Part shown: positions 1-12,418 of the stretch, piece after piece
Numbering within the stretch: position 1 is the first letter of the stretch
Layout of the letters: each line of letters begins with the position of its first letter
DNA from: Colius striatus
Lineage: Eukaryota > Chordata > Aves > Coliiformes > Coliidae
Direction of reading: 5' to 3'
DNA: 64,000 nucleotides
Assembly (NCBI RefSeq): GCF_028858725.1
Contig: NC_084781.1
Coordinates: 5,464,513 to 5,528,512, forward strand
Notes under the pieces: generated by a model
Database searches by the model: none
What the model saw: only the letters and a program-made list of their open reading frames with translations
Told to the model about the DNA's origin: nothing
Made by a program: the position numbers and the translations under genes

Positions 1-2255
1 AAGACGAAGGGCAAATGTCTTAAATCACTGCAGTAACTTCCTTGATCACCCACTGAATAATTCAATGGGATGAGGTTTGTCTAAAGGACTCGTCACTCTC
101 ACAGATCTGGACTGTTTAAACAACTGTTAGCAGACTTGAACAAAAGCTCTTAAGAAATGCAGTGATCTTGACTTTCTCAACCCTTCTCTGCTGTTCTGCT
201 GTTGCTTCTCACTACTATTGTATCTACAAACCTGCCAACATCTGCTGATGGAAAAAAACCCAAGCATGTATTTGCATGTGTTTGCATAAATTTGCATGTA
301 TCTGGGCATAGGCCAGCAAAAGCATGTGCTTTCTTACTTTGAAGGGATAACAAGCCCTGAAGTGAGTGCTGACCATATTGGTGAGTTAGTACTATGTGTC
401 AAGACAAAATGGTCAATAAAATACCTGTTTCTTGAACTTCCTAACAACGAAACTGTAACACTGTGACCAGTGTGTAATCAGTGTGACACGTGGCATGTGG
501 TGGACAAGGGAAAGTGTAAAAAGCTATTTGCCCTCTGGAAATGTCTGTGAGATGACAGAGTTCTGTTTACAACAAGTGAAAAAAAATACATGAGCTGTTT
601 TCTAGGGCAGCTTCCCTCTCCATTGTTTCAGCTGGCTGGGGAGGGATGGATGTGCTTCAAACAAAGCACAAGCCTGGCAGCCAACGTTACTCAGAGTTGA
701 TAGAGATCTGCAAAGGGAAGAACTCAGGAAGGATTCGTTTTCTCTATGGGCAGTGTTCAGCTTCCCAAAGCTCATGCATTAGAGCCCTGCTCTGAGTGCA
801 GCCACGTTCAACAAGATGTCTGTATTGTCTTTGGACTAGATCCACAAGACAGTTGGAGCTTGCTGCTTCTCCATACGTGTAAAGCATCTTGCTCTTTCTC
901 TGTCAAGCCAGCCAGTTCCCATCCTGTGTATCAAGAAAATTGCTTTTATGGCTCAAAGGTGGCCTCAGTGGTAAGTCACCTGTGCTGGGGTGAGTTTCAT
1001 TGGTTTGAACAGTACCTTAGTTCATAGTTAACCTCTCAATTTTTTACAACCGTTTCAGGGAAAATGTACCTTTCCTAACCTTAGCAGTACTGGCAGTGTG
1101 TGATACCTCTTTATTTGTTCAGTTTATCTCTTCCTACCTGTGGCTTTGGATAAGTTGCTAATAACAAAGGCTTGTTATCACCAAACAAATGCTCTAAAGT
1201 GGCACCATTGAAAAGTCGCCAGTTGGTTGGCAAGGAAAACATTTTGATCAAGTACTTTGTGCAACTGGAAAGAACCGGAAAATAAGAACCTTTTATTTTC
1301 TCCAGAGCTGCAGGTTACTCCTGCAGTTATTCATTGCTTTTGTAAGAATGGGGTGATGCTCACTTTTGTATAAACAGGTGTTTTATATAGACTGGCAGGG
1401 ACTGGGGAAATGCCAGCATTTCAGGAGTGCTGTGCCAGCTCTGTTGGAGATATGACTCAAGCTACTGTCTTGTATCCTCACTCTTCCTCTTTGTTGCTGG
1501 GCAGGTTGTTAACTCCAATGTATAAGTTTTCTGTGACCAAATGTGTTTATCACTTGAGTCAACTCTGAGGATAATCAGGTAACAACAGGAGAGAAGGGAG
1601 GATATTGTTGTGAAAGTATTTTAAAGCAAGTTTTGGAGAAAAAACACCAAAGCAAGCTGCTACCTTACATAATAGAACGGAACTGGATGTTGGAAAGGTA
1701 CCAGGTATAGCAATGTCTGTGTAATCTCCTCGTCTAGAACAGGAAAAATGAAATGTCCTGTCCAGAGACCTGTCCTGGACATCGAAATAAAGCCATTTTT
1801 AGCTCATATAGAACTTCAAGGGAAGCCTCTTGCATCCTCAGCCATATGGGTAATTTCAGCTCTGGGCAGAGGAAAGCTTTTCCCTTAACTGTGGATTTGC
1901 CTGGAGGAGAACATGCAGCTAGTTAACTTATGGAGTTGTCCTCACAGGTTAGTTTTTTGTTGTTGTTTCTGTTGGATTTAATATGAAGAGATGCTTCTTT
2001 CTTTCTAGTCACAGTGCTCAGCTGAGAAACTGATGTCTTGGCAGTCTGTCTCACCAAATGCTATTAAAAGGAGGTGAGAGACAGTCTAGGAAGGTCTGGG
2101 TTTATGCAAGAAACAAGGAATCCTCAAGTGTGATAACTTTCCCATTATCTACTTAGAAAAAACCATAATTTAGGATCTTGGATCATTAGCAGAAGAGAAG
2201 AGTAGTGGCATTTAGCACATGAGGAATGAACAGGCTTCAGCATGTGCACCAGATG
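1..2255. other. Intergenic, downstream of POU2AF3
   Basis: No coding exon is recognisable on either strand. Open frames here are short and carry no domain. The notable content is a cluster of octamer-like motifs at 270-297, listed separately. If the ancestral cluster is intact, POU2AF1 may lie further left, but nothing here shows it. Confidence 0.6.
270..297. promoter_or_regulatory. Octamer motif cluster
   Basis: Two perfect ATTTGCAT octamers (270-277 and 290-297) flank a one-mismatch copy (280-287, GTTTGCAT), with starts 10 bp apart, about one helical turn. The octamer is the known POU2F (OCT1/2/3-11) site. The cluster lies 2 kb past the end of POU2AF3, so it may be an enhancer, but this is inferred from motif and position only. 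Confidence 0.4.
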
Positions 2256-2256
2256 A

Positions 2257-2262
2257 TTTATT
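2257..2262 (-). promoter_or_regulatory. Candidate poly(A) signal of POU2AF3
   Basis: TTTATT on the plus strand reads AATAAA on the minus strand. It lies about 295 bp past the POU2AF3 stop codon, a normal 3' UTR distance. Confidence 0.5.
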
Positions 2263-2555
2263 TGTATCAAAAAGAGATGGCTTAATGACAGGTTTGGTGA
2301 GGCAGCTTAGGATTTTTTTACATAACAAGAAGAAAAACAAAGAGAAAAAACCCAACCAACCAACAAACCAGCAGAGCCACAACAAAACACCTCTGACCAT
2401 ACAAGACAGGAGGACTAATGTAGTGACAGTGGCACGTAGAAGAATGTGTGAGTAGTGAAGAACAAACTTGACTGTGCTAGGCAGCACAACTTTGCATAGT
2501 TCATGGGCAATTAATCTGATTTGGGTACAGTGGATGTGTAAAACCACAGTCCCCA

Positions 2556-5500
2556 TTAGCTATAGCAGATGTCACAGTTCCTATCCCTTCTGAAGAAGTC
2601 ATCAGCCATGGCCATGGGTGGTAGGTAGTCCATGCAGTCCGTGCTGGGGCAGGGGAAGCGCTGTGCGCCCCTGTTGTCCACATGCTGGGAACCACAGGCT
2701 GTGCAGCAGCAGGCAGAGGCAGGGTATGGGGAGGGGGTATGGTAGGACCATTCCTCCTCAGGGTAGCTGTAGCTCTTGGTGTCCAGAGCAGAGGGTGGGC
2801 TGTGGGTCAGCGGGGTGAAAGGAGATAGCTGAGGAGGAGAGCAGCTATAATTTAATGGGCTGGACAGATCAGCTGACCCAGGGGATCCAGCAGCCTGGAG
2901 TTGGAGAGGATAAAAAACCAAACAGGATGTTTCAGGGTGTTGTTCAGGGAATTGCAGACAGAAGACAAAATTCCACACTTTCCCACACTTGCCTTTCTCA
3001 GGAGAGGCTGACTGCCCCAGGAGTAGTTTTGGCCCTTGGAGGCTTAAAGCCAAGAGGCAGTTCTGTGACAGTAGTGTTAACAGGGAGCTTCTCTGCAAGT
3101 CAGACAACCACTAGCAGGGACTGAGCTATATTTGCATACATCTACAGGATCTGCAGAAGGGACATTCCCTACTCTTTGGCCTCTCTCTAGGTTTATCTGG
3201 GATTCCCTTTTCACTGCTCCCGAGGAGAAACCATGCAGAAGCCCACACGAGCATCCTGCATTGCTGTGGCAGTTATTCATGCCTCTAAAAGCAGCCACAT
3301 TTCCAAGTCAGCTTGCTTTTCTTCTGCCCCAGGACACAACTCCCTTCCTCATCTTTTCTCTGAGTGCACCTGCAGCTCCTCCCCTGGGACACAAAGCTTA
3401 CCAGGCTCTGATTTAAGCAGAGTGAGACTGGCTGGAAGGCGTCTGAGGTGTAGTGTGAGGACGTCTGGAAAGCACTGAAGGCTGGGTCTAAGGATGCATC
3501 TGTCTGAAGACAGGAATCTACCAGCTGCTCCAAATAGCTAGAGCTTTCTTCACAGGAGAGACAATTGGAAAACTGCCATGATGGACAATAGTTGGGAACA
3601 GAAGAGGTGGGTTCTGCATCAAAAGGTGCTAGGAGAGAAGGCAAACAGACAGTAGCAGATTACTCAGTATCTGTCTTCACAAAGGGCAGGTGTTACCCCA
3701 GATCAGGGTTCAGAACTTTCATATGTTCAGAACTCCTGTGGATTTAGACAAAGAAGAAGGTCCTTCAAATTCTGGCTGAATTTTCTAGGGAAGCAGACAC
3801 CAGGAGGAAGATGCTTAAAAGCATACAAATAACTTGGGGAACTTTAGTTCCCTTGGAAAGCTCCACAATTCTTTAATAACACTGGAAACTCCTCTGGTTC
3901 CAGCCTTTTTGGACAGGATTCCAGCTGGAGTTTCAGACTGGCCTCCCCTCAGATGTTAACCGTTTACAAACCCAGACACTTGCCATGCTTCACAGGTTGG
4001 AAATGGCTTGTGCCTTTGCCTAGCCCAGTCTTCAGCTGCAGGGTAGCTACACTTGAAGGAAGAGGGGATAAGAGAAGAATAATTGTCTCATTTGTCTTCC
4101 AAACAGTCAGACAGGAGACAAACTGCTAAGCAGACAAAATGGAGCAATTCAGCAGTAACATGGCACTGCATCCACAAAGTGTTACTGGCCAAGGTATGAG
4201 TTCTTAAAAAGCTGCAGAGTGAGACTCTCACTGTATTGCAGCATGCTTGCTGGGGGTCTGAAAGCTCACAGCAGATCTGACGTCTCACAGTTATTTCATG
4301 CTGTATTTCAATACACTTAAAAGCAAAGTCCTGCCCACATGGAGTGGCACAGGTCTGAAGGCAGTGGAACACATGGGTAGAGTCAGTTGTAATTGTTTGC
4401 AGGTTCAAGGTGGCAGTGTTTAGCTGGACATGGGGAGGAAATGAGAAGCACACAAAACACATAAACAGGTGGGGATTTTCCAGCCTGAAAAAGCTTTGTG
4501 TGTCTCACATTTCTGTAATGACAAAAGCAAATTGATTCCCAAATGTTGATGATTTAATAAGTTCCTTGTCCATATAATGTATATATTCACACTTGCCTAA
4601 CCTTTCAGGTCTCTGCTTTGGCTGTGGCATAATTGAAGGATCTGTTAGCCCAACGTGGGTTTCCCCCTGCTCCTTTTTGCTCTCCTCAGATATTCACATA
4701 CAGGAGGAAGAAACTTCTTGTGTCCCTGAAACCCTGATGTTCCTCTCACTCCTATGGATGCTGCCAGGGGAGTGAGAACTGCCAACTCTGCTGGGGCTTA
4801 GCCAAGTGCTCCAGGGCAACCTGACCCTCTAGCTCCAATGGCACACACAGGCTGCAGCCTGGAGAAGGTGATGCCAGCAGTGCTGTTCCCCGGGAGATGA
4901 GCATCCCTTCCTGAAGAGGATCTCACTCCTTGCCTTGGGGAAAAGAAACTGCCCAAAGGACAGCATGTGAGCATGCTCCTGAAGAGGGTAATATGCATCC
5001 TCATCTGCATTTCATGGGCTCCTTTCAGGTGCTGATTGGCTGCATTCCTAGTTATCTGGTAGTGTCTGCCTCAACAAACGGCTGGAAAGACTCAGGACCG
5101 TGGGAAAAGTTAGGAAGGGGGCGGGGGAAGGGGCATGTGGATGAGCTTTGTACCAACCTGGATGAGGAGGAGACACAGACTCTGAAAACTGGATGCTGCT
5201 GCTGCCCCAAGAAACCTGACCAGAGAGAAGGGAAGAAATGGAATTGCGGATACTGTAACACAGGGAGCGTTCTTCTGCACACTGAGGTAAGTCAAGATGT
5301 CACTTCAATCTAGTTATGTAAACCTTATTTACCTCACAGCTGTGCTGTGAGATTGAAAGCTTCCCTAACACTGACAGGACAAGATTAACAAGCATAGTAT
5401 GACTTTTCCCTGAGCCTCTACAAGCACTGGGGGAACACAACATCAACCTGGTGTAAAGCCCTTGATACAGCACCCTGCTAGTGTGCTCTTCCTACTGCAT

Positions 5501-8500
5501 TGTTGTTGCTGATTCAGCAGAGATGTGGCTGCCTTTGAAATGAATGTGTCCATTTCTAGGACCATGAATTCCACAGTGGAAATATCCCAAATGATTTGTA
5601 GAGATAAATACGAGTGAGAACAAGTAATTAACCAAATTGTAGCGATAGTTCATGACACATGACTAACAGCATGACTAATAAGACAACAGCAGCTATCCCC
5701 ATGGCTGGGTCCCTGTGCTTGGGGTCGGTGCTGACACTGCTCCCCTCCTAACACAGCTATGTGCTCTATGAAGAAGAGACAGTCTCATTTCTAGGGACCT
5801 GACCTACTGGCTGGGAGAACTCTACCCCAAAATCAACGGGAGGTTTGGTGGTTGTTATTTGGGAAGGGGATTTTACTCTGAAAATTCAAATACTGGGCTT
5901 TTTTTTTTTTTCAGTTTTAATTCATACAGACTCCCACTTTATTTCCTTTGTTCAAAATGTTCTTGAGTTAGCAGCTTATTTCCCTAGCAACAACTTCCCA
6001 GCAATCCTTGTGTGTTTAATTCATTAAATGGTGGTTATTCGGAGCTGAAAGCTCCTCTCTTCCCTTCCGCTGCAGATGTGCAACAGGGCAGACAGAGCCA
6101 TGCCACCAGCAGAAGTTCTCAGGTTCAGCTTTTCTCAGTGCACAGAGGCCCCTCACCCTGCCTGCCCTAACAGCTGGGACCATGCCCAGACAACATGTAC
6201 CTTCTGCAGATCCTACAGGTAGCCTCCTGCACTGCCACTTCTCATTTTCTCCTGTGTGGGAAAACAAGTGCCGTGTAAACTTGCTGTGGGAAGTGAAAAC
6301 CAGTTCCCTGCAGCCCTGTGCTGCCTGGCTGCAATGAAGAGGCTGCTGCTGTTGGGGCTGGAGGGGAGGAGTGACCCAGCAGTTCCAAAACTCAGCAGTT
6401 GCATGCACTGTTCACCCAGGCCTCTCTGCCTCTGTCTTGCAGGCTGACTGGCTTTTTGTGCAATCAGCTGCAGCAAGTCCAGGAGGTGGGAGAAGAAATC
6501 TGAATGCCATCCAAAACTGTAGTGTCATGAACCAGGAAAAGGTAATGAGTTACCAACCTCTTTATGCAAATCCCTAGAGTGGCTGGAGCTAGAGGACTCC
6601 TACAAAGACTGAAAGAGTGAGAGTGTACATGTGTGTGTACATCCACACAGATCTCTGTGCCCTCCCTCAGGAGGGATGGTGCTAGGAGCTGCCCAGCTGG
6701 TACTGAAAAGCGTTGGCAACCTAAATTCAATCAAGCACACTTGAATAATACACTAAGGAGCCAGAATGGAGCCCTGCTTAATGGGTCTTTGCCCATGCCT
6801 TATTCTCTTCCTTTCTGCAAGCCAAAATCTGGGGCTGTTGCTCAGTCCCAAACCTTCTGCACTGCCTGGGTTGCTGCTGGAGGCACCATGCCTCTGGTGC
6901 CTTTATTTCCTCACTGAGCTGACTGAACAAAAGGAAAGACTGCAACAGCTTCCAGAGTGGCTGAGACTTGTGGAAAAGGGGGAAGCTGGGAGAGCTTAAG
7001 TGTGACTAAGCTTTGCACTGGTTGCTTCTCAAAGTTTCACAGGTTCGGTCGAAGGCATGCCTCAGGCATATGCTTCTCCTCATGCTGGAAAGCAGTTTGG
7101 TCCATGCTTCAGCCCAGCCAAGCCATGTTTGAAACAGAGGACTGTGACCAGAGGCCTGCCTTGCTCATCCTGCATGATGATACTGGAGTAGCTGTGATAA
7201 CTGTCCATGTGGGCCCTCCATCCCACAGTGAGTTACTTCTCTGGAGCACCAGTCCTGCTTTCTCCCGGGACTAACGGCTCAGACTGTTTAGATCACTGCT
7301 GCAGTTAACCTGTCTGAATGTTGCTCTCCCCCATCCTCACCAGCCTGCTACATTCAGATTTTGGAGTCTCCTTGTCCCAGAGATTACAGTCTTGGCAAAA
7401 AGAAAGATTCAGAGAGAAAAGACAAGGCAGACACCAAAGGATTCTTACTTACTGCTGCGCTGGTTGCTGCTTGCCGTGCTCTTCTCTGCTGCAGTAACTC
7501 CTTAACTGTAATCTTTACTCTAACACCTTGATACACCTTGGGCTTTCCTGCAAGAATTTGTGGAAAAACACTTTACAAGATGGGACACTTTCAGAGATAC
7601 TGCAAGTCCAGCATGTTTTTTGGCATGGAGTCTGCTTAGAGTCAACATGATTAACTGGTTACTGTTAAGTCACTAATAACCACAGTTTATAGCCTTCCAA
7701 CACCTGCCATTCAAGCTTGTGACAAGCAGGCATTTATGAAGAAGTTGGTGTTGATTACATTCAGTAATCATACCTGTTTTATTCTTTTCTATCTCCTTCC
7801 TGCACCTTGCCCCTTTCCCCCTAAGTGTCCCAACACCAAGCTCCATCTGGTGCTACTGTTGAATTTGTTTCAATTCCTAGCACATTTGCCACTCTTAAGA
7901 CCTGAAAATGAATGTGGGAAGCACTTCATCTGGCAGATAAAGACCAGGAATAAAACAATGGGAACATGTGGGCAGCTATTTAGAGGACTAAACAGAACAC
8001 AAATAAAATGACTGCTTTCATGAGTCACTTCTTGCAAAGCCCAGATTATCTATTCTTTTTCATTCTGTACAGCTCTCATTTATTGCAAACAAGTACTCAG
8101 GATGTCTTCAATCCAGCCAAAGTGAATCAACAATCATCAGTCATTACCTGATGAGGGATTTTCAGTCCAGGAAGTGATAAAGAATTTACCTGTTCTGAAA
8201 CATCATTTGCTGTATTTGTGGTAAAATACTTAAAGCCCCTGGTAGTTCTGCTTCTGTCCTAACTGTCTGCTGTTATTTCCATCCAGTAGCAGGCCCTACA
8301 AACACTAGTGGCCTCTCATCCTGCAGTCAGCTGTTTCCCAGTGGAGGCAGGTGGCTGCAGGTTTCCAATCCTATTGCTGCTGTGTGCAGCAAGGAGACTG
8401 TGCTGGACACAGGGGTTGCACCCACACATCCAAGAAATCATAGAGAAATCCCACACTATGGGCACTGTCCTCTCCTGTTGTAACCTCTCCCCACTGCTGA

Positions 8501-9561
8501 TGGCTGTACAGCATCTTCACCCCTGTGTCTGCCCCCACGCAGCCCTCCTGCTGCCCCTTGGCAGCTGGGCAGCAGACATGCTGCAACAGGCACACCGGTG
8601 CCTCTGGAAGGTGGCAGGCTGAGCCAGGCCTGCCTGGAGGGGAGTTTGCTGAGCTGTGCAGCTGGGGATTATTCATCTCCTTTTTTATGCGTTCTTTCTG
8701 CTCAGCTAACTCAAGATGGAGAAAACAAGGGCAGGGAAGGGTTGAATTTAACGAGATCACCCTGTCACCAGGCCTCCCTATGGTCAGGGAGAGACCTGAG
8801 CTAGTAAGTTTGGGTTGATGTTGCATCCAGCCTCTCGGCTCTGATCCGCAGGGGCAGCGGGACAGGTTAGGGGCTGCATGGTACGCAATTTGGGCTACAT
8901 GGTAAGCAATTTGGGCTACATGGTAAGCAATTTACAGACAAACTAGCAGGTGAGGTACGGGCATGTCTACATCCCAGGGGCTGTCTGTCTGTCAGTCTTC
9001 AGCCCCGGCTCCCACGGCAGAGCGCTGCGCCCCTCGCACCCCGCGCCCGCCCCGCGCAGCGCCGACAGCGAGCGGCCACCACGGCCAGCTCTGCTCTGGA
9101 TGGCAGGCGCAGGGCGACGAGGAGCCAAGCAGCAGGGTGCGGAGGGTGAGCCGGGGGCCAGGCGGCGTGGCGAGGACGGGCTGCGTGCGGAAGGTGCCAG
9201 GCTGAAGGAGCCGCCTCCGCCGCCCCGCTGCGGGCGTTGGAGCCCGGCGCCTCCCTCGGGGATGGCCGCCGGAGGAGCAGCGGCAGCGGGCGCCGGCGGC
9301 TCGTTGTGGCCGCGGCTCGCCAGGCCGGTCCTGCCCCCCGCGCCCCGCTGCGCCCCGCTGCGCCCCGGCCCCGCGCCGGCCGGCTCCGGGCGCGCAGAAG
9401 CCCTTCCTCCCCTCCTTCCTCCTCCCCGCCCTCCCCGCTTCCTCCTCGACGGGGAGGCGAGGTTGCCTCGCTCGCCAAGTGACCCCGGCGAACCCCGAAG
9501 CGGCCCCGAAATGGGGTGTCGGGGACGGGACCGGGGGGGCTCGACGGGGCTTACCAGACAT
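2556..9561 (-). CDS. POU2AF3: POU2AF3 (COLCA2, OCA-T2), POU class 2 coactivator
   Basis: Four coding exons were read on the minus strand: 9555-9561 (ATG TCT G), 7449-7547, 3402-3628 and 2556-2894. Phases close to 223 aa. Exon 2 encodes the OCA peptide KPKVYQGVRVKITVKELLQQ. In this family that peptide grips the POU domain of POU2F3 on octamer DNA, and the human protein drives tuft-cell genes in the nucleus. The middle exon (EPTSSVPNY, CLSCEESSSYLEQ) and the last exon (LNYSCSPPQL, STDCMDYLPP, ending NCDICYS) match what I recall of human COLCA2, including the final CDICYS. Exon 1 sits in a CpG island. The exon 2 donor is one of two overlapping GTAAG sites (7453 or 7449); only 7449 keeps frame. 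Human has about 20 more residues after exon 2, so a small exon between 3.6 and 7.4 kb could be missed. POU2AF2 lies just upstream, same strand. Confidence 0.9.
3130..3137. promoter_or_regulatory. Octamer motif in POU2AF3 intron 3
   Basis: Perfect ATTTGCAT between exons 3 and 4 of POU2AF3. It is one of seven exact octamers in the first 20.4 kb. Confidence 0.3.
6564..6571. promoter_or_regulatory. Octamer motif in POU2AF3 intron 2
   Basis: Perfect ATGCAAAT about 0.9 kb downstream, in gene sense, of the OCA-peptide exon. It is part of the same octamer excess. Confidence 0.3.
8871..8933. repeat. Three tandem copies of a 21-bp unit
   Basis: The unit begins GGGCTACATGGTAAGCAATT. The second and third copies are identical and the first differs at two bases. 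It sits in POU2AF3 intron 1, about 0.6 kb from the first exon. Near-identity suggests a recent local duplication. Confidence 0.8.
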
Positions 9562-9700
9562 CCTGCGTGGGAGCGGGCAGCGCCTCGCCGGGCGCCCGGT
9601 GCAGCCGCAGCGCTGGCCCCGGGGCAGCTGAAGGGGGCAAGAGGAGAGAGGCTTAAAATGGGGGGGGGCGAAGGGACCTGCTTGCCCGGTGGCAATGCCA
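8990..9700. promoter_or_regulatory. CpG island over POU2AF3 first exon
   Basis: Dense CpG and GC-rich sequence surrounds the 7-nt coding exon at 9555-9561 and its GTAAG donor. This is the likely POU2AF3 promoter and 5' UTR. Long open frames on both strands here reflect base composition rather than genes. Confidence 0.65.
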
Positions 9701-12418
9701 GGTGGATCCTGACAATATTATTGTTTTATCCCTACAGGTATAAGTTTGAGTTTTTCTCTCCTAATGCCAAGTATTTAAAACCTCTAGAAACCAATGATTT
9801 GACAATCAATGATTGCGCGATACTTTCAATTTGAATATTCAAAGGCTCCACAAAATGGGCTATCTTTTTGTGAAACTGAGCACATCCCCATCTAGCAAAG
9901 GGTCTGAGGGAATATGATTCAGAGGGCCCACCCTCCCCACTCTTTGCTTTTAGGACATTTGCGGGGTTTTATCCATCTTGCCCCAAACAAAGCTGATGCC
10001 TCAAATCCAGCTCAGTGTTTTCCCCTCAGACATGCAGGCTGGGCTCCAGCCCTCTCATATTTCATTTGCTACCTGCAGAGAGGACTCTGAAAGGGACCAA
10101 GGTGGGTTTTGCACATTTTTTCACATTTTAAGGCTAAATATGAAGTTTTTGGGGCCAAAATGGCAGTGGACAGGCATGGCGTAGCAGAGACTCTGCCTTG
10201 GGCACCCAGATAACTGAAACTACCTGAACCTCGCTTCTTTCACAGCACTCCCTTCCCTCAGACCAGATGCTGGGCTTATATTGGAGTTTATTTTCCCCTA
10301 ATTCAGACTATTTGCTCCTGCTGCACAAATTGGCCCCTCTCTTCTGACATGCAACAGCCCCGGCCTGCCACGTGTGCTGCAGGTGATGGGGTCTCAGTGT
10401 GTGGTAGGACGACAGGGATTTTGGATAACCCTTAATCACTCACTATTCAATCCTGACGTAGGTGGATTTTTTAGGTTACCTTTGCAGGATTTCCCTGCAA
10501 TCTGTGACGTGCCCTGGGAATAGCTGGCTGAGGCAGAAAGCAGGCCAGGCTGTTAATAATCTACTAGCAGCTCAGTCTGGCCATTGTTGCAGCTGAATCT
10601 TTAAGTAGAAAAAACCCACTCGATTTCTGTGGGGAGTGGTCGCAGTGGCAGTGCCATTCCTTGTGCTGAAATGTGCCTCTGCAGCTCCTGGTAGGTCAGG
10701 AGGGATGCTTCTGGCTCTGCAGGGATGCTTCTCCCACTGAAGCGTTGAAGGTTGGTGGGTAGAGCCCAGTGAGGCTGTGGGACAGCCTGCTCTCCTGGGA
10801 GCTGGGGAAATGTTTCCCTCTGTACCCAGAGAGCACAGAGCAGAGCTGGCAGGCTGCTCAGCTCCAGTCCTGACCAAGCTGTCTGCCTGAAGGAAACATG
10901 AAGCACCCGCAGCCAGGGTCTTCCTTCACATCCTGGGTTTTGTAGCCTGTCCAGGCTCACAGAAAGCCTGCCTTGGTTAAGAGCTGGGTGTCAGAGTGAG
11001 TCAAATACTTCCAAGACAGCTCAAAAAACTGTCCCTGCTTCTCCCTCAGAGCCTGACAGGAACAGAGCCAGACTGACCCTGGTGAACACATCCATGTGAG
11101 GCCCTTGAAGAAGGTACAGCTGAGAGAGCTGCTGGTGACTGCTTTACTGCTTGGCAGCAGCACCCATAGACAGCAGTTCAGCCTGGCAGTGCTGTGAGTT
11201 GTGGAACAAGAGCACTTGTCCCACTCGTTGATGCCAGCACATACCCTGGGTTTGTGGGTGCCTGAACAGCCAGGGAGATGTTGTCTGCCAGGTATGGGCT
11301 GAACAAGGGACCTGTACAGATGCTGCATGTGTGCAGAGGTGCAGGGCCATTCTTGGAGTAGAGGGGTGCTAGGTGGCATGCCTGTAAAAGGAAAGGCTTT
11401 GGGTAGAAGACTGGCCTGACCTGCTTGGCAGCACTCTGCAGCCTTGTTTAGTGGGGTCTCATATTGATGCTTGTGTTTAGGGACAGCACTATGTCCCCAC
11501 TCCACGTTCCCCTCACAGAGAGGCGACTGCAGGCATGAAGCGATGCTCTGGGCACGATCCTGTCACCTCCCTGCCATTTATGATCCCTGGAGAGTGCTGA
11601 GAAGTCTCCAAACACTCCATCAGCCCCAGGATTTGTGGAGAAAACATAAGAAAAACGCATCTCATCACTACACACCCTCAGACCCTGGAAAGCTCTTGTT
11701 TTTTGCCAGCGAGACTTTTGTCGCTGCTTCTTGTGGGTGCCAGGGGACGAGATGAGGCAAAGCCGGCAGGCTCCGCCGGGCGTGAGCGCAGCTTGGCTGC
11801 GCTTGTCAGGGCCAGCCGGGGCGAGTTTGTGTGTGCAGAGCTACCTCTAGTGGCCACGGGCCCCAGCTTGCCCCTGGGAATGCAAATCGGCCCTGTCCGG
11901 GCAGCAAGCCCCATGGTGAGCGCCCCTTGGCAAGGGGGTGGGAGCAGCTCTGTGTTTTCTTCAGGGCAAGAGGGAAACTGGGGAGGATGCTCTGTGCATG
12001 GCAGGTGGGAGGGATGCTATGGATTCCCCGTGTGCAGATCGGCAAGCGACAGATAGTCCCTGTCTTGCTCCCCAGCCTTCTCACATCTCTTCAGACCAAC
12101 CTATTTTCTCAGCATCTGAAAAGAAGCACCTGAGATCCTTGTTTGTAGGAAAGGCCAGTGGAGTGCAGATATTTTTCAGGCTCTGTATTTAACTTGTAGC
12201 ACAGTGGGACTGTGAGCAATGACTTTCATAAGGCACCAGTAGCTACCACTATAAGCTAAATATGATATACCCAAGTGACTGTACTTCTAAACAGAGTATA
12301 AAGCACTGCATGTTCTTAGCATCATCTGCTTGAAAGACCAGCTTTAGCAAAAGCATACAAGTAATTCATTTGCTTCAGTAACGGTCCATTTTTCTTTTCC
12401 TCCAGCTTGTATCTCTCA
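9700..12418. other. Spacer between POU2AF3 and POU2AF2
   Basis: About 2.7 kb separates the POU2AF3 CpG island from the POU2AF2 stop codon. It should hold the POU2AF2 3' UTR, though I found no clear AATAAA. A moderately GC-rich patch lies at about 11700-11950, with a perfect octamer (ATGCAAAT, 11880-11887) inside it. I see no coding exon. Confidence 0.5.

Noticed and set aside
4930-5313. 127-codon plus-strand frame with a cysteine-rich end, in POU2AF3 intron 2
   Set aside because: No homology is recognised and it lies inside an intron. On the minus strand, 5150-5210 has a possible small exon for POU2AF3, but its residues do not match the human segment that appears to be missing.
8950-9834. 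294-codon open frame on the plus strand, with long overlapping minus-strand frames
   Set aside because: It lies in the CpG island of POU2AF3. The product is Pro/Ala/Arg/Gly-rich with no domain, and several frames are open at once, as expected from GC-rich sequence lacking stops.
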